Part shown: positions 46,165-58,012 of the stretch, in pieces
How the letters are laid out: each line of letters begins with the position of its first letter
How positions within the stretch are numbered: the first letter of the stretch is position 1
Origin: Atherinomorus stipes
Lineage: Eukaryota > Chordata > Actinopteri > Atheriniformes > Atherinidae
NCBI GenBank assembly: GCA_023101725.1
Contig: JALJCO010001073.1
Coordinates: forward strand, 62,001 to 126,000
DNA length: 64,000 nt
Direction of reading: 5' to 3'
Notes under the pieces: model-generated
What the model was told of the DNA's origin: nothing
What the model saw: only the letters and a program-made list of their open reading frames with translations
Databases searched by the model: none
Made by a program: the position numbers and the translations under genes

Positions 46165-47001
46165 AGTGCCCCTGGCATAACATTTGCTTTTTCTTTAAGT
46201 TTTTGATCATATATTTTAGTTTCCCCAGCCTGCCTTTGTCCCCAAAGGGGTTAAATTATAGATTCGCTTTTCCTTTTTCCCTGGGTGTGTCTGCCTACAT
46301 GGTGAAGTTAGCATTCACAAATGGGCTGATTGGCAGAGCGACATATTTTACTCCTAGTGCAGCACATGACCCCATTGACTTCCAGCCAATTACCCCCCTC
46401 CCCTGAACTATACTCTCGAAGTCCTTCCCTCCGAGACCTAAGAAAACAAACCGACAGCATGACGTCTGTGGCGTCTGTGTAAGGCTGGTGAAGCCGTCAC
46501 CACCGTACGTCCTGTATAGATCCACAAAGGCTCAATACGAACTTCTTCAAGCCTGACGTGCAGCCGTGTTCAACAGAACGCAGCAACTCTTTTTTTTTTT
46601 TACTCAAACATGAGTGTGTGGAGAGGCACGTGTCTGCAAGTTACTGCCGATTGTATGGGTAAATGTGTCTCCAGGTATCTCCGTATCACTCCGCCTCCTC
46701 TCCGCGAGAGCATGTTTTAGCAGATGAGGACCATAGAGACTCATTGACAACAGAAGCACATGGTGACAAGCGTGCCCTCTGGTCCGACAACAGAAGCACA
46801 TGGTGACAAGCATGCCCTCTGGTCCCGCCCACCGAACCTTGTCATTGTACGCCAGTGCTAACAGTAGTGCTAATTAGTAACGCCTGCTATTCTATGACAA
46901 GGCTGAGTTACGGCGAACGATCTTTTCATACAGTATTGAGGTACTTAGAGTCTGACTAAAAAGGGACCAAAAGTTGCCAGGAATTTCATGCCACTGGCAT
47001 T
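46165..47001. mobile_element. TTAA-flanked element (AGTGCCCCTGGCAT / AATGCCAGTGGCAT ends)
   Basis: TTAA lies at 46161-46164 and 47002-47005. The ends are imperfect inverted repeats. The target, the Myb ORF, becomes continuous when the element is removed, which supports the boundaries. A 40-bp tandem duplication lies inside. Confidence 0.88.
46746..46825. repeat. 40-bp tandem duplication
   Basis: The two units 46746-46785 and 46786-46825 differ by a single base (gcgtgcc versus gcatgcc). Confidence 0.97.
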
Positions 47002-47669
47002 TTAAAGCTTTTACTTCCTTGTCACTCCACGTCTGACCACGAGCCATTCTTAAAAGTACTGCAGTCCAACACGTCTGGTTGTTGTAGTAGCATTTACCCA
47101 CACAGCCCAACGTTTCACCCACAATGCCATGCTAAACCAAATGCAGGAAGCACCAGTTTGTAGTCCACTTCCTGTATTTGGTCCACTTGAATTGGACCGA
47201 GACCTGTGTTTGTAGGTGGACTGAGCTCGCTTGTTTGTTCCAGATCAGAGTCCGTTTTCACATTCACAACTCCCCCAAATGAAGCGGACTTTCTGAGCAA
47301 ACAGACTGATTGACTAATCTTTTTGACTTTTTTTCGAAGACAAATTGTTTTAGCTATCCTTACCTTGACAGTTTCGGCTGTCACTTCAGCCTTCATCAGA
47401 AGTTGTCGGACTCTGATTAGAATCACAAAAGGTTTGTGAATGCGCCCTAAGTGACAAAATGCAAGTCTGTCTTTCTTGAATCAGTCTGGATTAAATAAAT
47501 CTGAGCTAATTAGGCTTTAGTTTGAACCTGACTTTTTCACATATTTCTTTTGTGATCGACTATCATGGAATACTTCCCAGAAATGCTTCTAAAAAATATG
47601 ACCAGTTTGCTGCTACATCCATAGATGCAGGTTATGATCTACGTATTTAAAAAGAAACTGTATAAATTC

Positions 47670-47940
47670 TAGAGAAACTGAACCAGAACAAGGCTGCAGG
47701 TCCAGATGGTCTCAGTCCCAGAGTTCTGAAGACCTGCTCTGAACAAATATGTCAGATTCTGCAGCACCTTTTCAGCACCAGCCTGAGCCCGAAAAGAGTT
47801 CCTGCGCTGTGGAAAACACTGCCTTGTTCCAGTGCCTAGATGACAACCATCTGAACCAAGTAACTACAGACCAGTTACCCTGACACCTCACATCCTGGAA
47901 AGTCCTGGAAAGACTCTTACAGGCTGAACTCAACAATCAA
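47670..47940 (+). mobile_element. LINE fragment (reverse transcriptase, finger region)
   Basis: The translation reads LEKLNQNKAAGPDGLSPRVL, then QILQHLFSTSLS and VPALWKTLP. The 'KAAGPDGLSPRVLK' motif is the N-terminal part of the reverse transcriptase domain in Rex1/CR1/L2-type LINEs. Frameshifts and stops follow. Both ends of the element are absent. Confidence 0.75.
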
Positions 47941-47944
47941 GAAA

Positions 47945-48730
47945 CACCCTTTAGGACCCATTACAGTTTGGATATTGTAAGGGGCTTAGGGTTCAAGACA
48001 CCATAATCTAACTGTTTCAAAGAGCCAATATTGAAATTTTTCTGCTTGGATGAATAAAATATTTCTCATTTTCATTTCACTTCTAAGAAAATTAGTCTTG
48101 AGTGAATCATAACTGATCTCCTGTATTTAACTACTGCAAAGTAAAAGAATCAAACTACTGTTTTAAAAATGCTCTTTCCAGGAGTTCATGCTAATCTTGG
48201 CTTCAGTTACAGTATCAGCAGGAAGCAATGTACCGTACATTTATGCTCTAACCACTCAATGTTTCTGCTCTTTTCTTTTGTTCTGTGCTCCATCACCCCG
48301 TGATGCGAGCTGAACCTTTCCCTCCCTCAGGTTATTGGGTCAGAACAATCATCGTGTCTAAGTGTACTCTTCGTGTGGTTGTATACCCCCCAGACAGACT
48401 TGATGGGTGGTCTGATTACAGGTGACCTATATTCCTGTGCTGTGAATCAGAATGCTGATGTTCTTTACTGTCACTCGTCTTTTGTTCTTGTTCTTTCTGT
48501 AATAATGGAAGAGATGCTACTAGACTCATTTACTTAGCACTACAAAAGTAATACAGTGTAACCTCCTTTTTTAAAAGGATACTTGAAAGAAGCTGAAAGG
48601 ATTTTTCAAACTCAAGCCAAACAAGAATATAAATAATGCACAAAAGTGTACTTTTTTTGTTGTTGTTGTCTTCTTTTTAAAGATCTGTCTTGATTTTTTA
48701 ATCTGAAACAATTAACCTCCAAATCATTTA
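47945..48730. other. Unclassified non-coding stretch
   Basis: I see no gene here. Confidence 0.4.
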
Positions 48731-49260
48731 GTTCAGAGATGATCAACTCCAGGGGCCTCATGTACAAAGTGTTGTGTGGATTTCCTCTTGAAACCCGGCA
48801 TAAGATCAAATCCTGAAAATGTCATATGCACAAAAGCTTTCAGATGTATGAATCTGTACGTAAACATGGATCCAGGTACTTTTACACTGTACATCCCAAT
48901 GTGAAATTGAGCACACATGTTAGAGTACCTGACGCCTCCCTGTCCACACCCCCAACCTAAATATGCAAATTACATTTAAATGAGATCTGCACCAGCACGA
49001 TCAGACAGACAAAATATGAGCATGACAGTGAATACAAATTTTAAAGAATCACTGAGAACAAACTTGAGGCAGCTTGTTTAAGTAGAAATATAGCATTACA
49101 CCCCAATGGAAAAGTGTGTGTATTTCGGCACACACAAGCTGAAATATGAAGTGGTCCAACATCAAGTTGGATGTGAATCAGAGAACGGCTGCTTGTGACT
49201 GCTTTTCTTTTTTCAGGGGTGGTGGGAGTTCACAGGGGCTACTCTGTTTTTTCTCAAGGT

Positions 49261-49306
49261 AAATAAATAATAAATAATAATAAATAAATAAATAAATAAT
49301 AAATAC
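49261..49306. repeat. (TAAA)n simple repeat
   Basis: Imperfect AAATAAAT units. Confidence 0.95.
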
Positions 49307-49664
49307 ACATTTGTGAAACATGTATTTATTCAGTAGCCTCCTCACAGCCCGATGTCACTGGAAATATTGTATTTATTAGCCAACACAATCTTTTACCGTA
49401 ACAGGACGAGTAGGCGCAGCCTTGGGAATTCCTCCTGCATTACCTGCGTCACAGCCTCGGGTATTTCCTCATACCGGCCGAGTCCTCACCCCTGCTGTGT
49501 TGGCATACGTGATTGCCCAGATCATCTTATAGGTGTCCTCACCAATTAAGTGTATTAATAAATAAATTGGCATATAGTGAATTTATTTGCTGGAGCGCAT
49601 TGAGGTACAGCTGGGTGTGTTGCGCCCAAGCGGCAACCTCCAGTGGTCAACTGAGTCTACCTGG

Positions 49665-50411
49665 AAATGAAATGAAAAATACTTTATTCATCCCAGAAGG
49701 GAAATTCAGCATTGTAAAAGCTCACCCCCTTTTTTTTTTCTTTTTTTTAAAACAATATAACATTATATGAAATTACAATACAAGAAAAATCAGTCAGTCA
49801 GTCTTGTTTTGCTGGCAGGAATGAATTTCTGTATCTCTCCGTCCTATAGCGAACCTGACGCAGCGTCCCACTGAACACACTCTGTTGATTCTTCACTGTG
49901 TTGTGGAGAGGATGGGAAGAGTCCTCCATCATCTTCATCAGCTTGTGCAGCATTCTTTTTTAACGATCAGCTCCAGCGGCTCCAGAGTTATCCCCAGTAC
50001 AGAACCAGCTTTCTTGATCAGCTTGTTTAGTTTCTGCAAGTCTCTGATTCTGATGCTGCTGCCCCAGCAGATGGCTGCAAAGCTAATTGCACTTTCCACA
50101 ACAGACTTGAAGAAGATCTGCAACATCTTGGTGCAGACGTTGAATGATCTCAGCTTCCTTAAGAAGTAGTCTGCTCTGACCTTTCTTGTAGATGTAGTCA
50201 GTGTTGTATTTCCAGTCGAATCTGTTGTCCAGCTGAACTTCAAGGTATTTGTAGTTCTCCACCACCTCCACCTCCTCTTCCAGGATGTAGACAGGACTAT
50301 GCTGCTTATTCTTGCTCCTGGTGAAGTCAACAATCATCTCTTTAGTCTTGGTGGTATTTAAGATGAGCTGATTGTTACTGCACCATTTCACAAACTGGTT
50401 GACCAGCAGAG
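49665..50411 (-). mobile_element. Rex1/CR1/L2-group LINE, 5'-truncated
   Basis: On the minus strand the reading includes WCSNNQLILNTTKTKEMIVD, EEEVEVVENYKYLEVQLDN, then YFLRKLRSFNVCTKMLQIFF and SVVESAISFAAICWGSS, the C-terminal half of a non-LTR reverse transcriptase. A frameshift separates the two main ORFs (near 50170). Downstream, the 3' end has the typical 'cccttctgggatgaataaag' tail and an ATTTC repeat (about 49665-49715). A T-rich tract at 49728-49750 interrupts the 3' region. The copy stops abruptly at 50411, the usual 5' truncation. Confidence 0.88.
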
Positions 50412-50836
50412 CCGGTTTGGACCTTCAAGGGGCCCTAGGCAAAATTCTGGTAAGGGGCCCTCCTAACGGAACAGCAAAAACTTTCAATAGTTGCACATGA
50501 CACCCAGTGCTTTAAACATAAAAATATATATATTGCACACCTGTGGATGTGCCTGCATTGGATGATAAAGCTGGTGCATCTGTGCCTGTCCTAAATGAAC
50601 CTGCTCTGTCTGTGCTGCTGCTTGTCAGAGAAAACTTAAGCACAGCACCTGTTATATGGATACGGCTAATATTAATTCATCTCCATCAAATTGGCTGTGC
50701 TTGTTTTACTTTCATATACTTCAAATGTAGGCAATTATTTATATTATCATTTATCATACAAATTATCATATTAGCACCATTGTCAGAATATTTTATGAAT
50801 TTCAATTCTTATATTCTTAGAAAATATCTGCATCTA
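50412..50836. other. Repeat-like 'ggggccctaggcaaaattctg' remnant and non-coding DNA
   Basis: The first 60 bp resemble the start of a common fish hAT-type element. The partner end may be the 'ggggcctttgagtttgcggg' at 51764, but the pairing is weak. Confidence 0.35.
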
Positions 50837-51373
50837 CAGTTGTCCTCAAAATATCCATACCCGCCAATTAAAGAACGAAAAAAAAAAAGGTTAAGTGAAA
50901 TAAGTTGAAATTGACAAAAGTAATGATAAATAAAAATTCTATGAAAATTATGTTGATTTTTAATTTTGGTTTGACAGAAATATTAAAAACAATCACACAA
51001 GAAATAAAACAAGTAAACAAGCATGATGGGGCTCCAAAGCTAAAATGTTGAGCGACACTTTGAGACAATCACTGTCATCAGGTGTTTTCTGTAATGTTCA
51101 AAAAGACTTCTACACCTGCTGACAGGTATTTTGGTCCACTGTTCATGAGAAAAGTGCTCTGATGTGTCTGGAACAGTTTTGTTTGTTTGTTTGTTTGTTT
51201 TAAATGATATTTTCAACCATAATTCAAAATCAATATTTTCCTTCACTTAATGATAATTTTATGATTTTTTAAAAATTCATTATTAGTTTCTTTAGTTTGT
51301 TGATATTTGAATTAATATTTTGAATATAGCCTTTTCTTTAATTGGAGGGTATACATAATTTTGAGGACGACTG
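50837..51373 (-). mobile_element. Tc1/mariner deletion derivative keeping the transposase C-terminus
   Basis: TA flanks both sides (50835-50836 and 51374-51375). The ends CAGTTGTCCTCAAAATA and CAGTCGTCCTCAAAATT (reversed) match. The minus-strand ORF 51246-51040 includes WTKIPVSRCRSLFEHYRKHL, the C-terminal helix region of Tc1 transposases. The catalytic domain is deleted, leaving 537 bp. Confidence 0.88.
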
Positions 51374-51379
51374 TATATT

Positions 51380-52570
51380 TGCCTGCTGGTTATCCAAGCT
51401 AACAAAATTTAATCTTAGTCAGTATTTATCCTTTACTTTTTTATTGTTTTGTAAGCACAGTTGTAACTTCAACTGTTAGCAGCCAGCAAGGTGCACAGGG
51501 AAACCGGAGACACCCCCCCCCCCCCGCTAATTTAGGTCAAACTTGTACGAGTCCCTCCCATTCTCCCACCGAGAGCAGACAGTTACCTGACTGCTGTTCC
51601 TGCGGTTCATTCTCATGTTCTTTCCTTCTCCTTTTCTCATATCCTTTAACTCCGCTTCATCTCTCACTTCTCTCCAGCCTGATGTGCTGGAAATGCAGGA
51701 CACTTGCGCGACCGGGCAGTGACGTCGTCACGTTGTTTTTTTTTTTTTTTTAAATCCCTTCACGGGGCCTTTGAGTTTGCGGGGCCCGCAAAATTTTTTT
51801 TTTTATAACTCATCTATTTAGATGTTATCTATTTTGAAATTACACATAATTAAGGGCGTGTAAATTTCATTGACATGCGGCAGACCGGAAGCTCAGCCTG
51901 CCGACCGGTGGCTCCCAGTTAGCTCCGTGTTTGCTCTCAGTAAGGTCTCAGTTTGTAGCAGAGTAGCACAACGGCGGTTTTTAGTCAGATAATAGCAAGT
52001 CTAAGCGTCTCTTACCTTTACCCCACCACTTAGGGGGCTAATCTTCGTTAGCTCCTGTTAGTTTAGAGTTAGCTAGGTTAGCGTTTAGCCACAATCACGT
52101 CAGCTGTCAATCATTTGCCCCAAGGCTCGGAGCGGCCTTGCGTTTGCCCATTTTAGTATTTTCCGGAAGTGACGGCACACGTGACATGGCAAGATGACGA
52201 TGGTGGGACGCCCAACTGGCTTCACTTTAAGCTCTTCACAAACCAACGGGTCTCGTAAGCAGAAGGTTTGTCCTTCTCTATTAACGGTCTATCGTTGCGC
52301 CCCAAGCCTGGTTTCAGCTCAGTGCACAGATATTGTCTTTGGGAACCTAAAGCAGCTGATCAGCCAGTTATCATTAAATCAGTAAATCAGAGTAAATCAG
52401 TAACCTCTGAATACATGCTCTCTGCATATCGCACCATTCTAATGTCGTCTTCCAGTTAAAGCAGCCGTGCTGGACAGGAGCCGAGTTTTTGCACCACTGT
52501 GCGCTTTTATATCCACTTGTAATTGCAGACGCAGGTGTTTATTGTTTATGAGGACGGTGTGTTTATGTGA
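51380..52570. other. Unclassified non-coding stretch
   Basis: Poly-C (near 51515) and poly-T tracts are present. No gene is recognised. Confidence 0.4.
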
Positions 52571-52578
52571 CTGATCAC

Positions 52579-53759
52579 TAGGGTTGTCAAAAATATCGAT
52601 ACTCTGAAAAGTATCGATACTCAAACGCCGTATCTGGATACGATACTAATTTGCCATGGCATCAATACTGCAATGTGCGTGCACTCCAGCAGCCAGCCAG
52701 GTAAACAGCGGCTGACCGACAGGCAGGCAGAGAGCCTGATAGCACGTTTCTGCTGCTGGAAGTCCAGGCCCGCTAGTCTTGGTTGAAAATGAAAAAGGTA
52801 AAAGCCTTGTTTGGAAGTATTTCGCATGCAGCAAACGAAGAAGGAAAAACGAAAGACGTAGACAGTGCACTGTGCAAACAGTGCGTCAAAGCAGTCTCAA
52901 CAAAGTCCAGCAGCACAGCAAACATGGCGAAACATCTTAAGAACTGACATCCTGGCCTTCATGATGAATTCTGACAGGTTAGTTACTTAAAGCTCCCGTT
53001 TATCATGTAACTTAAAACCCATTATTAGTGAAGGTTAGCGACACTGCTAGTCCGCATTTCCCAACCTGGACCTTATTTCTAGGAATATGTGTATTAACTC
53101 ACCAGTAACATTTCTGTCACTCTAATTTCTTTGGATGATATTCACATTTCTCGCCGTCTGTGTATGATCGCTATATAATGCGGGTGAAGGAGGTAGCGGT
53201 AGTGGGTCTCTATATAACATTATCTGCAGCAGAACTCCTTCATTTACTTTTAAGACGAATGAACGAACGAGTGTTGTCCTGTTCACAACTGGTTGCTGTC
53301 TACTTGTTTAGTTTAATACTTCAAAATATTGTTATAATTATTTTTTGTGTTTTTACCTCAAACCAAAAATGGTGTAATTGTTATTATTATTATTGTTGTT
53401 ATCATAGTTTACACAAAGTCAAAACCAGTTTCTCTTTTTTTTTCACTACGAAAACTGTTGTATATTTTTACTATTTTTAGATTTTTTTAGATTTACATAT
53501 TTAAAAAAATAAAGCCTCAGACAACCTTAAAATATTGTCAAATTGCATTATATTTGGGTATATTTTTTGCATTTATTTGCACATTTATTCAACTAGCAAA
53601 AGATAAGCGATGTTCAATTGCATACAAATATTTCTTATGCTTTTAAGTAGGCTGTTTGCCTCCTTTTTTATCCCCTGTAGTATAGAAAATGGTATTGAGT
53701 ATCGAACATTTTGTTAGATATCGATATCGAGTTTGAAATTTTAGTATCGTGACAACCTA
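52579..53759 (+). mobile_element. hAT element, internally deleted, with BED zinc-finger exon
   Basis: The ends TAGGGTTGTCAAAAATATCG and (reversed) TAGGTTGTCACGATACTAAA are inverted. The 8-bp duplication CTGATCAC / CTGACCAC (52571-52578 and 53760-53767) has one mismatch. Next to both ends are ATCGATA clusters. The retained exon is described separately. Confidence 0.9.
52789..52976 (+). pseudogene. hAT transposase first exon: BED-type zinc finger
   Basis: An ATG at 52789 opens a frame reading VKALFGSISHAANEEG, then ALCKQCVKAVSTKSSSTANM and AKHLKN, a TGA stop (52945-52947), then HPGLHDEF. The pattern C-x2-C ... H-x4-H with the stop one residue before the last His is a BED zinc finger, the DNA-binding domain at the N-terminus of many hAT transposases. 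'gacag|gttagt' near 52976 is a good 5' splice site, so this is probably the first coding exon. The remaining exons are deleted. Two stops make it inactive. Confidence 0.78.
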
Positions 53760-54290
53760 CTGACCACATCACACAGTCTGGGGACTGGTTGTTTTTTAAA
53801 AAAAATTTTATAACAGTTTCCAGCGTCACCTCTAAGTGTTGCCAAAGGCTCCACTGCGGTAGAATTGTTCATTTGCCAGACATGAAATTGACGAGAAGCA
53901 CGGCACATTTCCACGATCATTTAATTCTTGATACATCTCACCTTTACCTTGACAGTGATCGTACGCCACGTTTTTGTGCGTACGAACCCTTTGTACATGA
54001 GGCCCCAGGGCTCTTTGGGCAGTGTCCTGCATATTTTAGAAGTTTCCTTGCTGCAACACACCCAATTCAGTCTTAGACTTGTGCAGAGCTTGATATCAAC
54101 TCCAATAACCTGCAAAACATTGGGCCACAATGACCAGGATTGAAGATCCTGTTTTAGATGTTTCCCTGCTTTAATGCACCTTATTCAAGTTCATGGGTCA
54201 TTAAGAAGCTTGTGCAGAACTCTACAACAAGCTGTTGGAGAACTATTTCATTTAAATCAGACGTGCATCTTCCTCAGGGTCTATCGTATT

Positions 54291-55700
54291 TTGTATCATA
54301 GTAAACATTTTTAATGATATAGATGGAAAATGTATTGAAAGGAGAAGCTTGAGCAAACTGAATGAAAAATGTTTTCAAAAAATGTCATGATGTCATTAAT
54401 CAAAAATAAAAATGCACAATGTGCAAAGTGTGCTGTGCCTGAAGCTACATTCTTAGAAAATCCCACTCCATCAAACAACAAGCCAGCATGTGATGAGGAA
54501 GATAAATATGTATTTGCGGTAAAACATTAAATCTCTGAGACATGAATTTCATATCTTCTCTCCGGCAACACACTTCCTTCCTGATATATAAAATCACTCT
54601 CAAGACAGACAGAACAACGTGACTTCCCTGCAGGGCTTTTTTGTGGATATAAGCTCTTCATTCTGACCCTTGCAACATTTAACCAAATAATTCAATAGCG
54701 TCTAATATCTGGTTCTCAATGGGGAGCGGGCAGAGGAGCTGAAAGAAGCCAGAGTTCAAAGATAAGTATGCAGAAGGTTTTATTGGAAGGATCTTTTTTT
54801 TTCCTTCCCTGAGAGGAAGAAGAATTTCATCATCTGATATTCAGATTTTTTTTTCCATCTGAATAAAATGTTTTGTAGGCAGGATGCCACAATCTTTTTA
54901 TGAGCACAAGCTTTGTTTATTGACACAATCTGCAACTGAAATATTCCATTTATAAAGTTTTATTCCCTTGTCTTAATGCATCGATTAAAGTACTGGTAAG
55001 CAGCAAGCAATGTTGGTCAGCAATGCCCAGCCTTAAAATGGAAGCCCGAAACAAGAATGCCAGAAGAAAAAATACGGTCAACTTACGATTTTAAGTTTCA
55101 TGTTATTATTATCAGGTTTTATTCCTGGTTTACTACAGTTTATTGTCCTTGTTCAGCGACGAGCTGCATGTGCATTTAGTAGCTGCTGTAGTTCTTGTTG
55201 TAAGAGCGTTGTGTGTATTTTGTTTGGTTTCCTGTTCTTGGTTTATAGTCTGAGTTTGGTTTTCCGTCTGTCATTGCTTCTGGATGTCCTCCGCTACCTT
55301 TGTCTGGTTTCTAGATTACCATGTCATCACCTGTTCCCTGATGCTTATCACTCACCTGCATCCACTCAACTAATCACACATCCCTACAAACATCCCCCAT
55401 GGTTTTCATTGTTCTTTGCCAGATGCTTGTCAATGCTTGCAACATGTCAGTCTGACCCACCATCACATGGTGTCTAGACTGTTAAAAGTTTATCTCTTGG
55501 ATTTCTCTGTTTCAGTATTGTCTCTTGTTTTGTTGAAATCAAGTCAGACTAACTGTAGAATCTCCCAGGTTGTCATGCACTTATCTGTGGCCCACTTTCA
55601 CAGGTCGCTACACCCATAATCTTTCACACCCAATTAAATAGCATGTTTTGTAATTATGTAACAGATGTGGAAATCTCAAAGCCCTGCAGTTTAAAGCAAT
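54291..55700. other. Unclassified non-coding stretch
   Basis: I see no gene. The 125-codon ORF at 55100-55477 is Leu/Cys/Ser-rich and looks like repeat sequence (for example 'cacctgcatccactcaactaatcacac'), not a protein. Confidence 0.4.
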
Positions 55701-55707
55701 GACTTAA

Positions 55708-56375
55708 AGGTTGAATATGGAACATTTTTATTAAAAGCTATATTTAAAAAAAAAAAAAAAACCTCCACAGGTCGTTTGGGGCTGTACAGAATGAAAGTAC
55801 AACATTTCCCAGAAAAATTATATTTAGCCTAAAAATAGTTATAAAATAATTTTTTACGGGTTCGATAATAATGGCATTTTATTTACGTCTATAAGCCAAT
55901 ACACGCCGCCATTGCAGGTTGCCAAATACGATCTCTGTGTGGAAACAATATTTTAGTCATAGTCAGGCTTGTGCAGGGAAAACCGTGGAGATGACGAGTG
56001 AAGCAGCTGCTTCAGAGCCCTGGAGATATTGTTAGCTGTTTCTGAGGAGGAGTGAGGAGAAGACCAAAACCTGGAGTAAATTTAGGTGAAGACTTCACTA
56101 AATGGACCCACATAAACGTTTTCCACGGAGTCAAAACACGGAAATGGCAACTTTCCTCCTGGATCGGTAAGCTAGCTTGTTTGCTAACATGGCTAACGTT
56201 AGCTGTCAGTTATAAACTCCTCTGTGTTACTTGTTGGACATGCTGCAGACTGTTGGTCACTTGCGCATCGGCAGTGAGCCTGGCATCCCAGCGGCTGGAG
56301 TTGTTTTTCTGCTGTTGCAACTACAACCTAGACACACTTGATGTCGCTGTTCTGTCCGTATTCCATATTCAACCT
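55708..56375. mobile_element. TTAA-flanked MITE family 1, copy 3 (inverted)
   Basis: TTAA lies at 55704-55707 and 56376-56379; the ends are AGGTTGAATATGGA. Reversed, it is colinear with 36392-37055. Confidence 0.93.
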
Positions 56376-57834
56376 TTAAGAAAAGATTTATTTTGGCAAC
56401 TTGATGAATACCCATGTTTTTAGGTTTTTCAGAATGAGCAACTAAAATGTGAACAATGCATCTGTGAGGCATTAAGAGAAATAAATGTTTCTCTTGAACT
56501 TTTAAGTGTGTAAATATGTTTTTATCAGGTTTATAGACTATACCAACTTCATTAAAGGAGCCCTATCATGAAAAATGGACTTTTAAGAGATTTTCAGCAT
56601 GTTACTGTGTTATTTCCTCATAAAAAATTTCATTTAAGTCGTTTTTTTCTTTATTTGTGCATATTTGAGTAATTTATATAAATATTCAGGCCAAGCTGTA
56701 GCTTCGTCAACATAACAGACTTACACCGGTAGGCCTATACGCAACGAGGTGGCCCCCATCACGAAGCGACAAACACACATGCGCAGCATCGTAGCAAGAC
56801 GCCTTCTTTGTTGAACAGAAACTCAAAGAGACCTAACCCATACACACTCTCTGAGGAAGAAACTAACAGCCTGCAGGAAGATTTCTTCAGAGACAAACCA
56901 GCTAACAAACCTTTGATCCAGAGTTCAGGAGAATTTTTTTTTTTTTTTAAGTTCTAGAGGACGGCAAGTTGGGAAAAATGTGGTTGTGTTCGGTGTGGGA
57001 GTTTATTTGTTGTAATGGACGAATCGACTTGCCAGAAGTGGTTGGATTATAACTTCAGGAGCAGAAAAAAAAAACTCAACTTTGTGTGTGAACTTCACTC
57101 CTGACAACTTCATGAATCTCGGCCAGTAAAGTGTTTTTTTTTTATCGGGGATTACTTCTGAAACCTGACGCAGTTCCTACTATAAAAACGCGCATGGACA
57201 GACAACAGCACCCGTGAGTGAAACACATCTCTCAGGTCGATGCTAACTGTTAGGCCATGATTTGTTCGCTAATTTACTTACTTGTCAGGGGTCTCTGTGG
57301 TACTTCTGTGGTACTGCGTGTACTTTAAACTCCATATCAGACTCTGGGTCATGCGCATACAGCTCCATAACAGGCTGCTCCATTTTATCCCGTCGATCGG
57401 AGTCCGATTATCCATCAATGTTTACAAATAACATCCATGTGAGCTGCCTGTGCTGGTGCTGTAAAAAAAAACTGTGACCCTTCAGAATCAGTGTCTCTTC
57501 CGGGGCAACGGCATGAAATAGGCGTGAAACAGGGGCGTCTCCAGCCTTTGAGGACAACCTGGGCTTAGTCCAGAGTTGCACCAGGTGTAAATTTGGAAAA
57601 TTGGATGAGCTTTTCTCTAGTCTTCGCTACAAAAATGTGTTTTAGAAGGCAATAATAGACATAGTGTATAAATTGACATTTTAATAAAAAAAAAAAAATT
57701 AACCACAAAATCAACAATGAAATGTTGACCATTATGTTGCTAAAACACATGCGCTGCACTCACGCATACAATAACAGTTCATACAGTAGGCTTATTCACC
57801 TTTTGTCTTCTCTTTGACTCATCACTGACCCTCC

Positions 57835-58012
57835 TCATCATCACGTTCTCTTCTCACCTGCTCTTCTTATCTCATTATTTGCTCTTCTTTTTCTTCCTAA
57901 TTTGTTCTCTTCTCTCCTATTTGTTCTCTTCTCCTCATGACTTGTTCTCTTTTTCTCCTACTCATTTGTTTTCTTCTCCTTGTTTGTTCTCATTTTCTCC
58001 TCATTTATTCAT
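57835..58012. repeat. Degenerate pyrimidine-rich minisatellite
   Basis: Units like 'tttgttctcttctcct' recur about every 25-30 bp, imperfectly. Confidence 0.7.

Larger units (their letters stand above)
46080..47047 (-). pseudogene. Myb/SANT-like protein fragment, split by a TTAA-flanked element
   Basis: On the minus strand an ATG at 47045-47047 opens MARGQTWSDKEVKAL, nearly identical to the fragment at 37621. The frame is cut at the TTAA (47002-47005) and resumes at about 46160 as LIDIWSDESISQLLV. The conserved Trp residues of the domain (QTWS and IWSD) are both present. Reading beyond the SANT start soon becomes unconvincing. The element is a non-autonomous derivative that retained only the DNA-binding ORF start. 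Confidence 0.75.
45854..47447 (-). mobile_element. Harbinger-like element (GGGCGCATTCACAAAGC ends), copy 2
   Basis: The left end GGGCGCATTCACAAAGC and reversed right end GGGCGCATTCACAAACC match at 16 of 17 bases. The flanks GAA and TAA could be a decayed 3-bp duplication. It carries a Myb/SANT-like ORF start (47047, minus) that is split by a TTAA-flanked element (46165-47001). Confidence 0.82.
48753..54005. mobile_element. DNA element with GGGCCTCATGTACAAAG ends and CAG duplication
   Basis: Its ends GGGCCTCATGTACAAAG are inverted, and CAG flanks both sides (48750-48752 and 54006-54008). Its own ends cover about 48753-49250 and 53770-54005; the middle contains a LINE, a Tc1 derivative and a hAT element. 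No transposase of its own is seen. A 3-bp duplication fits PIF/Harbinger or CACTA types; the superfamily is unresolved. Confidence 0.8.
48735..54290. mobile_element. hAT-like MITE split by a 5.25-kb insertion
   Basis: 'gatcaactccag' (48741-48752) and 'gggctctttgggcagtgtcc' (from 54009) join into the usual start of the fish repeat seen at 41157. Its body continues to about 54290. The interruption is the element 48753-54005. Confidence 0.7.

Noticed and set aside
55100..55477. 125-codon ORF with hydrophobic segments
   Set aside because: It reads like translated T/C-rich repeat DNA and has no recognisable domain.
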